NCBI RefSeq assembly: GCF_963517015.1
Contig: NZ_CAUQDV010000001.1
Coordinates: 2,176,001-2,240,000, forward strand
Direction: 5' to 3'
Source: an uncultured Devosia sp.
Lineage (GTDB): Bacteria; Pseudomonadota; Alphaproteobacteria; Rhizobiales; Devosiaceae
Length of the DNA stretch: 64,000 nucleotides
The notes under the pieces are model-generated. The model saw only the letters and a program-made list of their open reading frames with translations. It was not told the origin of the DNA and did no database searches. Shown piece by piece: positions 44,786 through 54,808 of this stretch; position 1 is the stretch's first letter, and each line of letters begins with the position of its first letter. The position numbers and the translations under genes were made by a program.

Positions 44786-45684
44786 GCGTTTCCCAGACCG
44801 CTCCGGCGCGTTCCAAGACCTTCCTGGCTGCCTCGCGCCTCGGCGCCGGCTTTGGCACGGCTCTCGCCAAGCTCAGCCGCGAACCGCTCGGCATGTTCGG
44901 CTTTGTGGTGCTGTTCTTCCTGGTGGTCATCGCCATTTTTGCGCCGCTTCTCGCGCCCTATAGCCCGACAGCGCAGAACCTGCCCAATGCTCTGCAGGCC
45001 CCGAGCTGGACCCATTGGGCGGGGACGGATGAATTCGGCCGCGACATTCTCTCGCGCCTGATCTTTGGCACACGCATCACCGTGCAGACCGTGCTGGCGG
45101 TGACCGTCATCGTCGGCCCGCTTGGCATGCTGATCGGCATCGTCGCCGGATTCGTCGGCGGCAAGACCGACGCCATCCTGATGCGCGCCACCGATATCGT
45201 CCTGTCCTTTCCCTCGCTGATCCTGGCACTGGCCTTTGCGGCTGCGCTTGGCGCGGGTCTGGAAACCGCCATCATCGCCATCTCTCTGACCGGCTGGCCG
45301 CCGATTGCCCGTTTGGCCCGTGCCGAGACGCTGATCGTGCGCAACACCGATTATGTTGCCGCGGCGCGTCTCTACGGTGCCTCGCCGCTGCGCCTGCTAT
45401 TCCGCTATATCGCGCCCATGTGCATTCCTTCGGTCGTCGTGCGTCTCACCATGAATATGGCCGGCATCATCCTGACCGCCGCTGCGCTGGGCTTCCTGGG
45501 CCTCGGGGCTCAGCCGCCCGCGCCCGAATGGGGCGCCATGATTTCGAGCGGTCGCAAGTTCATGCTCGACAACTGGTGGGTCGCCGTCATGCCCGGCATT
45601 GCCATCCTGGTGACGAGCCTCGCCTTCAATCTGGCGGGCGACGCCCTCCGCGATATTCTGGATCCGCGCCATGCCCGCTCCTGA
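44782..45684 (+). CDS. ABC transporter permease, DppC type
   Basis: This 300-residue permease has the DppC opening, with a membrane segment near 40-60 followed by HWAGTDEFGRDILSRL, the family hallmark. The EAA loop is YVAAARLYGASPLRLLFRYI. GLGAQPPAPEWGAMIS near the C-terminus is characteristic. It overlaps the ATPase gene by 14 bases. Confidence 0.94.
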   Translation: MSVSQTAPARSKTFLAASRLGAGFGTALAKLSREPLGMFGFVVLFFLVVIAIFAPLLAPYSPTAQNLPNALQAPSWTHWAGTDEFGRDILSRLIFGTRITVQTVLAVTVIVGPLGMLIGIVAGFVGGKTDAILMRATDIVLSFPSLILALAFAAALGAGLETAIIAISLTGWPPIARLARAETLIVRNTDYVAAARLYGASPLRLLFRYIAPMCIPSVVVRLTMNMAGIILTAAALGFLGLGAQPPAPEWGAMISSGRKFMLDNWWVAVMPGIAILVTSLAFNLAGDALRDILDPRHARS

Positions 45685-46509
45685 TCCCATCCTGCAAATC
45701 CGCAACCTGTCGGTCCGCTTCGGCCGGGCATCGGTCAAGGCCGTCAATGGCGTCAGCTTCGATCTGGGCGCCGAGCGCCTGGGTGTCGTGGGCGAATCCG
45801 GTTCGGGCAAGTCTACGGTCGGTCGTGCCCTGATGCGCCTGCTGCCGCCGGTCGCGCAAGTCGAAGCCGATCAACTCGACTTCGAGGGCGCGCCGCTTTT
45901 GACCCGCAGCGAGCGCGTCATGCGCAGCCTCCGTGGCAACCAGCTGGCCCTGATCATGCAGGACCCGCGCTATTCGCTCAATCCGGTCCTGCCGGTGGGC
46001 AAGCAGGTTGCGGAAGCGGCCATGCTGCATCTCAAGGTCGGCAAGAAGCAGGCCTATGAACGCGCCGCCGAAATGCTCGGCCGTGTCCGCATCACCGATG
46101 TGCAGCGCACCATGGACCTCTATCCGCACCAGATCTCGGGCGGCATGGGGCAGCGTGTGATGATCGCCATGATGCTGCTGGCCAAGCCCCGCATCGTCAT
46201 CGCCGACGAGCCGACTTCCGCGCTCGACGTTTCTGTCCGCGGCGACGTGCTGCGCCTGCTCGATGAAATGGTGCGCGAGAACAATTCCGGTCTCCTGCTG
46301 ATTAGCCATGACATCCGCATGGTTGCCGCCTTCTGCGAGCGCATTCTGGTCATGTACAAGGGCCAGGTGGTCGAGACGCTGACCCGGCTCGAAGATGCCC
46401 AGCACCCCTATACGCGCGGCTTGATCGCGGCCATGCCCGATCCGCGCAATCCGGTCCGACGACTGCAGGTCCTCGACCGCAAGGCCATTGATGCTGCGGG
46501 AGTTCAGTC

Positions 46510-46513
<4 letters not shown>
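45671..46513 (+). CDS. ABC transporter ATP-binding protein, DppD type
   Basis: This 280-residue ATPase has Walker A GESGSGKST at 41-49, signature ISGGMGQRVMIAM and Walker B IVIADEPTSALD. The signature loop starts ISGG rather than the usual LSGG, as is common in DppD proteins. It ends with the short oligopeptide C-terminal segment (HPYTRGLIAAMP). It pairs with the following DppF-type subunit. Confidence 0.94.
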
Positions 46514-47247
<734 letters not shown>

Positions 47248-47646
47248 CGCCATAGCCTGCTCTGGCAAGCGGCGCCTAAGCGTCTGTCTGCCCATGCTCG
47301 AAGGCAGGGATGGTCACCTCGGATCTGCTGCGGCCAATCCGTAGCGGCCCTATTCGATCAATTCGACCATGAGAAGCCGCTGAGTTTTGGCGGCTGTGGA
47401 CGCGGTCAATCGGCGTCAGGGGCGCGCCACCTTCGTGTCGGCAGCAATGATGGGCATGCAAAGCGATGGGAGCCACCAGTCGCTTTCCAAGCGTTGGGCT
47501 CATCAAAGCAATGCCCGGTTCGATATCCACCTTTTCGTTCGACTGAACCAAAGTGACATCTCGCTCAAGCGACAGGGTCGTTGCCCTGACTGTGGCCCCG
47601 GCCGTTAGGTCGTTCGGCGGATCGATATCCAGTCATTGAAAAAGCT
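47248..47646. other. About 400 bases between the ABC operon and tRNA-Lys; no confident gene
   Basis: Short frames exist on both strands (plus 47387-47608, minus 47276-47551), but neither has a convincing start and neither is recognised. The minus frame could be a fragment of a mobile-element gene. No clear terminator is seen after the DppF-type gene. Confidence 0.4.
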
Positions 47647-47721
47647 TGGTATGCCGGGAGGGGGTCGAACCCTCGACCATTCGATTAAAAGTCGAATGCT
47701 CTACCACTGAGCTACCGGCAC
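47647..47721 (-). tRNA. tRNA-Lys (anticodon TTT)
   Basis: Reading the minus strand gives a full 75-base cloverleaf with encoded CCA. The acceptor is GTGCCGG pairing CCGGCAT (one G-U at the first pair), the D arm GCTC/GAGC, the anticodon arm TTCGA-CTTTTAA-TCGAA and the T arm GAGGG/CCCTC. The anticodon TTT reads AAA and AAG lysine codons. Confidence 0.97.
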
Positions 47722-47800
47722 GCACCAAAGGTGGACGCGCTTGGCGTCGCGGCGGAACATAGTCACGCAGCCCCGCCTGTCAACCGCAATTGCGCGGTTC

Positions 47801-48586
47801 TCAATAGTCTAGAGGCGTTCCGGCATAAGGCACGGGCATGCAGGCGACGGAAATGCGCTCAAGGCGCTGGCACAGCGAGGAGGCTTCCGCCATCTGGCTA
47901 ATGGGGCCGGCAATGATCCTGACGTCTTCGCTGTTTGATTCCTCGGCAAGACGCGGCGCCAGGCCGAACAGCAGAGGTCCGAGCTTGATGGAATAGTCGC
48001 GCCAAGCCTCGGGTGCCTGTTCGGCGGCGAGGGCCGGGCCGACCGCAATACCATAACCACCGGCGCCAGCGATTTCGGTCGAGGCGGTCGACTGGATGGG
48101 AGAGGGCAAGGGTTGGCTTGGCGCTACAGGCTGCACCGGCAGCAAGGGCTGCTGGCGCACCACTACGGAACCGCCATCGGCTTCGAACACCAGGGCGGGA
48201 TCGGTGGTGATGGCGGCCGTGCTGGAGGGATCAATACGCGGACCGGTATTGGCGGCGCTCTCGAGGATTTGCGGCACACTGACTTCCAGCGCCCCAACCC
48301 GGCGGACCACTTCGCCGCTGCGCTCTTCGCCCAGATTGAAACGCTCGGTGAGAACGGCGTTTTCGCGGTGCAAGGTCATGGTGGCGTCACGAAGATCGGC
48401 AACCTGATTGCGCAATTGCTCGATGGATGCGCCTTCAATGCGGGTCTTGTGCAGGCCAGCCAGCAGGTTCGGCGGCAGCAGGGCTGAAACATTGGCGCCC
48501 ATCACCGCGACGCCGCCCAGAACCAGGGCAACAATGCCCCAGGTGGTGACGTCCGATTGCCGGAACTGTTCCGATGCTTTAGCCAA
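47801..48586 (-). CDS. Membrane-anchored protein with coiled coil and SPOR-like C-terminus, unknown function
   Basis: This 261-residue protein has one N-terminal membrane segment (about 16-38), a heptad-rich coiled coil (about 52-95), a Pro/Ser-rich linker (about 130-170) and a C-terminal part. That part, with GIAVGPALAAEQAPEAW and VRIIAGPISQMAEASSLCQRL, resembles a divergent SPOR fold. SPOR domains bind denuded peptidoglycan, so a cell-envelope role is possible but unproven. It is divergent from glmU, an envelope-precursor gene. Confidence 0.7.
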   Translation of the reverse strand: MAKASEQFRQSDVTTWGIVALVLGGVAVMGANVSALLPPNLLAGLHKTRIEGASIEQLRNQVADLRDATMTLHRENAVLTERFNLGEERSGEVVRRVGALEVSVPQILESAANTGPRIDPSSTAAITTDPALVFEADGGSVVVRQQPLLPVQPVAPSQPLPSPIQSTASTEIAGAGGYGIAVGPALAAEQAPEAWRDYSIKLGPLLFGLAPRLAEESNSEDVRIIAGPISQMAEASSLCQRLERISVACMPVPYAGTPLDY

Positions 48587-48722
48587 TCAAAACCTCAAAG
48601 GCGCCGTCGAATCAGAAGATGCACCTTATTGACCATGCCGCCGCTGTTACGGCTTCGCCAACAGTTACGCGTCATAATAGTGTGTATAGACGCCAGTTAA
48701 GCCGCAGGCCGGAGACCTCTAC

Positions 48723-50072
48723 ATGACCCCATTGTTGTCGATCATCCTGGCCGCGGGAGAAGGCACCCGCATGCGATCGAGCTTGCCCAAGGTGCTGCAT
48801 CCTGTGGGTGGGCTGCCGATGGTGGGCCACGTCATGCGGACGGCGCTTGGCGCGGGGTCGACTGAAATTTGTGTCGTGGTCGGGCCTAACCACGCTTCAG
48901 TGCAGGAAGAAGTTTCGCGCCATGGCGCGTCGCGGGTGTTCAATCAGCTTGATCGATTGGGCACCGGACATGCCGTGAAACAGGCGCGCGAGGCTTTCGA
49001 TGGCGCGACCGGCAATGTCGTGGTGCTTTATGCGGACAATCCGCTGGTCTCGACGAATACTGTGGCGACTATTGCAGCCAGGCTCGATGATGGTGCCGAT
49101 ATTGTGGTTGTGGGATACCGGCCTGCCGATCCGACCAATCTGGGGCGGTTGCTGACCCGGGACGGGCGGCTGTTGGCCATCCGCGAACACCGCGACGCGT
49201 CTGAAGAAGAGCGCAAGATTGGGCTGGCCAATTCGGGTATTATCGGATTCCGTGCCGAGGCGCTGCGGGCGGTCATCGACCGGATCGACAACAAGAATGC
49301 CAAGGGCGAGTACTATCTGACCGACGCAGTCGAGTTGGCCAATGCCGATGGACGGCGGGTGGAATACATCGAAGCCGATGCGGGCGAGGTGATGGGTGTG
49401 GATGACCGCACGCGCCTTGCCGCGGCCGAAGCGCAGTTCCAGCGGTTGCGCCGCGACGATTTCATGAAGGCGGGTGTGACGCTCAAGGATCCGGACAGCG
49501 TCTGGTTTTCCTATGACACCGAGATCGGGCGTGACGTGACGATCTTCCCCAATGTGGTTTTCGGCGCGGGCGTGAAGATTGCCGACAATGTCGAAATCCG
49601 CGCCTTTTGCGACATCGAGGATGCGGTGATCGGGGTGGGTGCTTCGATCGGACCCTTCGCGCGCATTCGCGGTGGCGCGGAACTGGGCGCAGATGTGCAC
49701 TTGGGCAATTTTGTCGAGGTCAAGAAAAGCCGGATCGGCGCCGGGACCAAGGCCGGGCACCTAAGCTATTTGGGCGATGCCGAGATTGGCACAAAGACCA
49801 ATATCGGCGCCGGCACGATCACCTGCAATTACGATGGCGTGAACAAGGACAAGACCATAATCGGGAACAATGTCTTTATCGGCTCCAACGCTTCGTTGGT
49901 TGCGCCGGTGAGCATTGGCGATGGTGCCTATACGGCGTCGGGCAGCGTCATCACCGAGGATGTGCCGGCCGATGCGCTGGCTTTTGGCCGGGCACGCCAG
50001 GAAACCAAACCGGGCTATGCGCCCAAACTGCGCGAGAAAGCCCTCGCCAAAAAAGCGGCCAAGGGGAAATAA
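48723..50072 (+). CDS. glmU: Bifunctional GlmU: glucosamine-1-phosphate acetyltransferase/UDP-GlcNAc pyrophosphorylase
   Basis: This 449-residue enzyme makes UDP-GlcNAc for peptidoglycan and lipid A. The N-terminal uridylyltransferase domain has LAAGEGTRMRSSLPKVLHP at 12-30. The C-terminal acetyltransferase is a left-handed beta-helix from about 255, with NFVEVKKSRIG and GDAEIGTKTNIGAG. Length is standard. It is followed four bases later by glmS, so the two successive pathway steps are co-expressed. Confidence 0.98.
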   Translation: MTPLLSIILAAGEGTRMRSSLPKVLHPVGGLPMVGHVMRTALGAGSTEICVVVGPNHASVQEEVSRHGASRVFNQLDRLGTGHAVKQAREAFDGATGNVVVLYADNPLVSTNTVATIAARLDDGADIVVVGYRPADPTNLGRLLTRDGRLLAIREHRDASEEERKIGLANSGIIGFRAEALRAVIDRIDNKNAKGEYYLTDAVELANADGRRVEYIEADAGEVMGVDDRTRLAAAEAQFQRLRRDDFMKAGVTLKDPDSVWFSYDTEIGRDVTIFPNVVFGAGVKIADNVEIRAFCDIEDAVIGVGASIGPFARIRGGAELGADVHLGNFVEVKKSRIGAGTKAGHLSYLGDAEIGTKTNIGAGTITCNYDGVNKDKTIIGNNVFIGSNASLVAPVSIGDGAYTASGSVITEDVPADALAFGRARQETKPGYAPKLREKALAKKAAKGK

Positions 50073-50076
50073 GAGC

Positions 50077-51903
50077 ATGTGCGGTATTGTTGGTATTGTG
50101 GGCAGCGAACCGGTTGCCATCCGTCTGGTCGATGCGCTGAAGCGCCTCGAATATCGCGGCTATGACAGCGCGGGCGTGGCGACGCTGGAAGGCGGCGACA
50201 TTGCCCGCCGCCGCGCCGAGGGCAAGCTGGGAAATCTGGCGACCAAGCTCAACATGGAGCCGCTGGGTGGTCGCATCGGTATTGGGCATACGCGCTGGGC
50301 GACGCATGGCGCGCCGACCGAGACCAATGCCCATCCCCATGCGACTGACCGCGTGGCGGTCGTGCACAATGGTATTATCGAGAACTTCCGCGAGCTGCTG
50401 GCAGATCTGGCCAAGGACGGCTATCTGCCCAAGACGCAGACGGACACCGAATCCGTTGCGCTCTGGGTCAGCCGCGAATTGGCCAATGGTGCCGCGCCGG
50501 AACAGGCCGTGGCCAATACGCTCAAAAGGCTCAAGGGCGCGTTTGCCCTGGCGTTTCTGTTCAGGGGTGAAGAGAGCCTGCTGATCGCCGCCCGGCACGG
50601 CGCGCCGCTGGCGATCGGCTATGGCACGACGGAAATGTATCTGGGTTCCGACGCCATGGCGCTGGCGCCGTTCACGTCACGGCTGACCTATCTTGAGGAT
50701 GGCGACTGGGCCGTCATCACGCCCAAGGGCGTGACCATTCGCGATGGCATGGACGCTATCGTCCAGCGCGAGCAGCAGATTTCCCAGGCTTCCGCGCTGA
50801 TGGTCGACAAAGGCAATCACCGTCATTTCATGGCCAAGGAAATCTACGAACAGCCTGAGACCATTTCGCATACGCTGAGCCACTATGTGGACATGGGCGC
50901 AGAAAAAGTCGCAATCCGCGAGAATCTGCCCTTTGACTGGGCGGATCTGTCCCGGCTGACCATGAGCGCTTGCGGCACGGCCTATTATGCCGGTGCCGTG
51001 GCAAAATACTGGTTCGAGCGCTATGCGCGCCTGCCGGTTGACCTCGACGTTGCTTCGGAATTCCGCTACCGCGAGCCACCGATGCAGGAGGGCGGGCTGT
51101 CGCTGTTCATCTCGCAGTCGGGCGAGACGGCGGACACGCTGGCGGCACTGCGCTATTGCGCAAGCCAGGGCCAGCATGTGGCGAGCCTGGTCAATACGGT
51201 GGAATCGACCATTGCGCGTGAGTCTGGCGTGGTGTTCCCCATTCTCTGTGGACCCGAAATCGGCGTGGCCTCGACCAAGGCGCTGACGGCGCAGCTGACC
51301 GCTTTGGCGAGCCTTGCGATTGCTGCGGGCCGGGCCCGCGGGACGATCAGCGAGACCGAAGAGGCCGAGTTGGTGCGCTCGCTGGTGCATCTGCCGACCG
51401 CCGTTGCCGAGGCGCTCGCGACCGAAGAACAGATCGTCGATATCTCCAAACGCCTGTCCAAGGCCAAGGACGTGCTCTATCTCGGTCGTGGACCAATGTT
51501 CCCCATCGCCATGGAAGGCGCGCTGAAGCTCAAGGAAATCAGCTACATCCACGCAGAAGGTTATGCGGCGGGTGAACTCAAGCATGGCCCGATCGCGCTC
51601 GTTGATGAGGACATGCCGGTCATCGTCGTGGCGCCATCGGACGAGCTGGTCGACAAGACGCTGTCCAACATGCAGGAAGTGGCGGCGCGCGGCGGCAAGA
51701 TCATTCTGATCACCGACAAGCAGGGCGCCGAAACCGTGGGCCATGGCGTGGCCGACATCATCGTCGTGCCGCATGTGTCGAGCTTTGTTGCACCGATCCT
51801 CGCGACCATTCCAGTGCAGCTGCTGGCCTATCATACGGCCGTCTTCATGGGCACGGACGTGGATCAGCCGAGGAACCTGGCTAAGTCGGTTACTGTGGAA
51901 TAG
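50077..51903 (+). CDS. glmS: Glutamine-fructose-6-phosphate aminotransferase (isomerizing)
   Basis: This 608-residue enzyme makes glucosamine-6-phosphate from fructose-6-phosphate and glutamine. The N-terminal nucleophile is Cys2 in MCGIVGIVG. The glutaminase domain contains GIGHTRWATHGAP. Two SIS domains follow, with SQSGETADTLAAL and GRGPMFPIAMEGALKLKE. ATG 50077 is fixed by the need for Cys2. No glmS ribozyme is expected here. It ends only three bases before the convergent PIN gene, with no terminator between them. Confidence 0.98.
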   Translation: MCGIVGIVGSEPVAIRLVDALKRLEYRGYDSAGVATLEGGDIARRRAEGKLGNLATKLNMEPLGGRIGIGHTRWATHGAPTETNAHPHATDRVAVVHNGIIENFRELLADLAKDGYLPKTQTDTESVALWVSRELANGAAPEQAVANTLKRLKGAFALAFLFRGEESLLIAARHGAPLAIGYGTTEMYLGSDAMALAPFTSRLTYLEDGDWAVITPKGVTIRDGMDAIVQREQQISQASALMVDKGNHRHFMAKEIYEQPETISHTLSHYVDMGAEKVAIRENLPFDWADLSRLTMSACGTAYYAGAVAKYWFERYARLPVDLDVASEFRYREPPMQEGGLSLFISQSGETADTLAALRYCASQGQHVASLVNTVESTIARESGVVFPILCGPEIGVASTKALTAQLTALASLAIAAGRARGTISETEEAELVRSLVHLPTAVAEALATEEQIVDISKRLSKAKDVLYLGRGPMFPIAMEGALKLKEISYIHAEGYAAGELKHGPIALVDEDMPVIVVAPSDELVDKTLSNMQEVAARGGKIILITDKQGAETVGHGVADIIVVPHVSSFVAPILATIPVQLLAYHTAVFMGTDVDQPRNLAKSVTVE

Positions 51904-51906
51904 GGG

Positions 51907-52335
51907 TTAGATCAGCGCGTGCGCTTTGTAGCCGAGCGCCAAAGCGCCGGCTGCAAACGCCTTGTCCAGAGTAGCGAGCGTCGCATCGTTCGAGATCGAT
52001 ACCGCCAAGTGCAAAGCGTCAGGTCCGCGAAGGCCGACGCTATGCTGGCGACAGATGTCCGCTGCGAGTTGAAAGTCTTTCTGGCTGATGTCGACGAAAG
52101 TAATCAGAGGCAGCAGGGTTCGAGAAAACGCGGCGATTGCGCCAGCGAACTCAAGGTCGGTTATCACGCCTTTCCGCCTCTTTCGAGCAAGTGCTGCGTG
52201 AAACTCCGTTACCAGCCAATAGCTGGTTGTGATGTCGCGGGCTTGCTGGTTCTCCATCCACGCGATGGCAATTTCAGAATTGGTTTCCTCACTGAGCAGG
52301 GAAACCGCGATCGAGGTGTCCAGATAGTACTTCAA
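51907..52335 (-). CDS. PIN-domain toxin, VapC-like ribonuclease
   Basis: This 142-residue protein has the four acidic PIN residues: Asp6 in YLDTSIA, Glu44 in VTEFHAAL, Asp106 in GPDALHLA and Asp124 in ATLDKAF. Such toxins cut tRNA or rRNA when free of antitoxin. The ATG overlaps the antitoxin stop by four bases. It lies between glmS and recG, an insertion-like position. Confidence 0.92.
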   Translation of the reverse strand: MKYYLDTSIAVSLLSEETNSEIAIAWMENQQARDITTSYWLVTEFHAALARKRRKGVITDLEFAGAIAAFSRTLLPLITFVDISQKDFQLAADICRQHSVGLRGPDALHLAVSISNDATLATLDKAFAAGALALGYKAHALI

Positions 52336-52577
52336 TACCTGGCCTCGTCCTTCCAGTCGCGGAGCTCTTCGTCCGTATCCACCATGGGTGAGGTGAGCGT
52401 GGCGCGAAAACGCTTGAGCTCGGTCAAGTCGATCTTGCCTCCAGTCTGATCACTATCAGCTGGTGCAGGTAAGAGTTGACCCAAGACCTTGCCGTCCCGC
52501 AATATCTCGACCGTTTCACCTGACGCCAGCAGGGTTTCGAGCTGAGCCTGAGCTTCCTGGATCGTGACGTGTTTCAT
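52332..52577 (-). CDS. Phd/YefM-family antitoxin
   Basis: This 81-residue protein opens MKHVTIQEAQAQLETLL and continues with GETVEILRDGKVLGQLLP, the usual Phd/YefM (prevent-host-death) N-terminal fold. The C-terminal half would bind and block the PIN toxin. It is upstream of and coupled to the toxin, as in most type II pairs, and probably represses the operon. Confidence 0.9.
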   Translation of the reverse strand: MKHVTIQEAQAQLETLLASGETVEILRDGKVLGQLLPAPADSDQTGGKIDLTELKRFRATLTSPMVDTDEELRDWKDEARY

Positions 52578-52641
52578 GCCGAACTCCTGTCGCGTCTGAC
52601 GCCACTATGCCCCAGAGCGCCAAGACGTGCATAACTTTTTG

Positions 52642-54750
52642 CTACCCCGCCCGGATCAGCGGGATCGCCAGGTCTTTCCTGAACAAATAGAGCAAAGTTC
52701 GGGCGGCTTCGCCGTCCGGTCCGCTTAGGCCCGGATTGCGGGTGAGCAGGGCTTTCGCGTCGTCGTGGGCGTAGTCGAGCAGATGGCGATGAATGTCGGG
52801 GACGGCAAGGCGGTAGCCGGGCATGCCGGACTGGCGGGTGCCAAGCACGTCGCCCTGGCCGCGCAGCTCAAGATCGCGCTCGGCGATGACGAAGCCGTCT
52901 TCGGTGGACTTTATGGTGTCGAGCCGGGCCCTTGCGGTTTCGCTGAGCGGGTCCTTGTAGAGCAGCAGGCAGGCGGAGCGTTGCGAACCTCGACCGACGC
53001 GGCCGCGGAGCTGGTGGAGTTGGGCGAGGCCGAAGCGCTCGGCGTGTTCGATGATCATGATCGAGGCGTTGGGCACATCGACGCCCACTTCGATCACGGT
53101 GGTGGCGACGAGGAGCTTGAGCTCATTGGCAGAGAAGCGCTGCATGACCTCCTGCTTGGCGGCGGCGCTCATGCGGCCGTGGACCAGCGCAACCTTCTCT
53201 CCGAAGACTTTTTGCAATTCGGCGAAGCGGTCCTCGGCGGCGACGACTTCGAGATGTTCGCTTTCTTCGACAAGGGGGCAGACCCAAAAAGCCTGGGCAC
53301 CTTCGTCGAGGCGGGACCGCAGGCGGGATATGACCCGGTCGTAGTCGCCGATGGACAATACGGCGGTATCAATGGGTTGGCGGCCTCGCGGCTTTTCGCG
53401 CAGCACGCTGACGGCCATGTCGCCGAAATGAGTGAGGACCAAGGTGCGCGGGATGGGCGTGGCCGTCATCACCAGGAGGTCTGTATGCTTGCCCTTGTCG
53501 GACAAAGCGAGGCGCTGATGGACGCCGAAACGGTGCTGTTCGTCGACGACGGTCAGGCCGAGATCGTGGAATTCGACGCCGGACTGAAACAGCGCATGGG
53601 TGCCGACGACAATGGTTGTCTCACCACTGGCAATACCGGCCAGTTTGGCGCGGCGTTCGGCAGCCGGCATCTTGCCGGTGAGCAGCTCGCAACCCAATCC
53701 GACCGCATCGCAGAGCGGTTTCAAGGTCTTGAAATGCTGGCTGGCGAGAATTTCTGTCGGCGCCATAAGGGCTGATTGTGCGCCGCCTTCGGCAACTGCG
53801 GCCATGGCCATCAGCGCCACGACGGTCTTGCCGGCGCCAACATCGCCCTGGAGCAGACGCGACATGCGGTCGGGCGAGGCAAGGTCGGCGCGGATTTCGT
53901 CGACGGCCTGCTGCTGGCCGGCGGTCAGCGCAAAGGGGAGAGCCTGTGTTACGCGATAGGTGATGGCGCCGGTGAATTCGCGCGAAATGCCGCGGGCTGC
54001 GGTCATGGTCGAGCGGATCAGTTGCAGGGTGATCTGGCCGGCCAGATATTCGTCGTAGGCGAGACGGTGCCGCGCGGCACTGAAGAGCTGCGCCTCGTCC
54101 GGATTTTCCGGCAGATGGACCATCCGCATGGCGTCGGCAAAATTCGGCCATTTGCGTTGGGCCATGGTGGCCGCATCGATCCATTCGGGCAGGGCAGGCA
54201 CGCTATCGACGACCTGGCGAACGAGCTTGGCGAGGGCCTTTGAGCTCAACCCTTGCGTTAGGGGGTAGACCGGCTCGACCAGGGGAAGTGTCGCGAACTT
54301 GTCGGGCTCGACGATATAGTCGGGATGGGTGATCTGCTTTTCGCCGTTGAAGAAGCCGATCGTGCCGGAGACGAAGCGTTCCTCACCGACTGGCAGGGCC
54401 TTTTCGACCCAGCCGCCCTGAGCGCGGAAGAAGACAAGGTGGATGTCGCCGGTTTCGTCATGGGCAAAGACGCGATGCGGGATGTGCGGCTTGCCGTGTG
54501 GAGGCGCCTGGTGGCGGTCGACATGGAGCTTTAGCGTAACGATCTGGTTGAGATAGGCCTCGGCGATGCCGACCTGGCGGCGCCGGTCCACCACGCCCGA
54601 TGGCATGTGCATCAGGATGTCGAGCGCGATCGCTTCCTGGCCTTCCGGCGCGCCGAAGAATTTCGTCAGCAGCACAGCCAGTTTGTCGCCGACACCCTTT
54701 ATGGAGTGCAGCGAGGCAAAGAGCGGCGAAAGCGTATCCGGACGGGGCAG
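52642..54750 (-). CDS. recG: ATP-dependent DNA helicase RecG
   Basis: This protein of about 702 residues remodels stalled replication forks and Holliday junctions. The wedge domain lies in about 1-250. Helicase motifs follow: QGDVGAGKTVVAL, VVDEQHRFGVHQR, MTATPIPRTL and QLRGRVGRGSQRS. The start is a problem. A perfect AAGGAG at 54758-54763 stands seven bases before a CTG at 54750, giving the normal RecG N-terminus. The only other upstream option is a TTG at 54783 without a good site. The gene is 58 bases downstream of the ClbS-like gene on the same strand. Confidence 0.95.
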   Translation of the reverse strand: MPRPDTLSPLFASLHSIKGVGDKLAVLLTKFFGAPEGQEAIALDILMHMPSGVVDRRRQVGIAEAYLNQIVTLKLHVDRHQAPPHGKPHIPHRVFAHDETGDIHLVFFRAQGGWVEKALPVGEERFVSGTIGFFNGEKQITHPDYIVEPDKFATLPLVEPVYPLTQGLSSKALAKLVRQVVDSVPALPEWIDAATMAQRKWPNFADAMRMVHLPENPDEAQLFSAARHRLAYDEYLAGQITLQLIRSTMTAARGISREFTGAITYRVTQALPFALTAGQQQAVDEIRADLASPDRMSRLLQGDVGAGKTVVALMAMAAVAEGGAQSALMAPTEILASQHFKTLKPLCDAVGLGCELLTGKMPAAERRAKLAGIASGETTIVVGTHALFQSGVEFHDLGLTVVDEQHRFGVHQRLALSDKGKHTDLLVMTATPIPRTLVLTHFGDMAVSVLREKPRGRQPIDTAVLSIGDYDRVISRLRSRLDEGAQAFWVCPLVEESEHLEVVAAEDRFAELQKVFGEKVALVHGRMSAAAKQEVMQRFSANELKLLVATTVIEVGVDVPNASIMIIEHAERFGLAQLHQLRGRVGRGSQRSACLLLYKDPLSETARARLDTIKSTEDGFVIAERDLELRGQGDVLGTRQSGMPGYRLAVPDIHRHLLDYAHDDAKALLTRNPGLSGPDGEAARTLLYLFRKDLAIPLIRAG

Positions 54751-54808
54751 GGCGATTCTCCTTGGGCGGAGAACGTGCCACAAAAGAACAGGAGAGGAAC
54801 AGTGGTCG

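Noticed and set aside
47276..47551. Minus-strand frame of 91 codons before tRNA-Lys, considered as a transposase fragment
   Set aside because: I cannot match it to a transposase family and see no terminal inverted repeats or target duplication.
47647..47721. tRNA-Lys as an integration site for an island covering the 28-47 kb genes
   Set aside because: No integrase gene, and I did not find a repeat of the tRNA 3' end at the far side.
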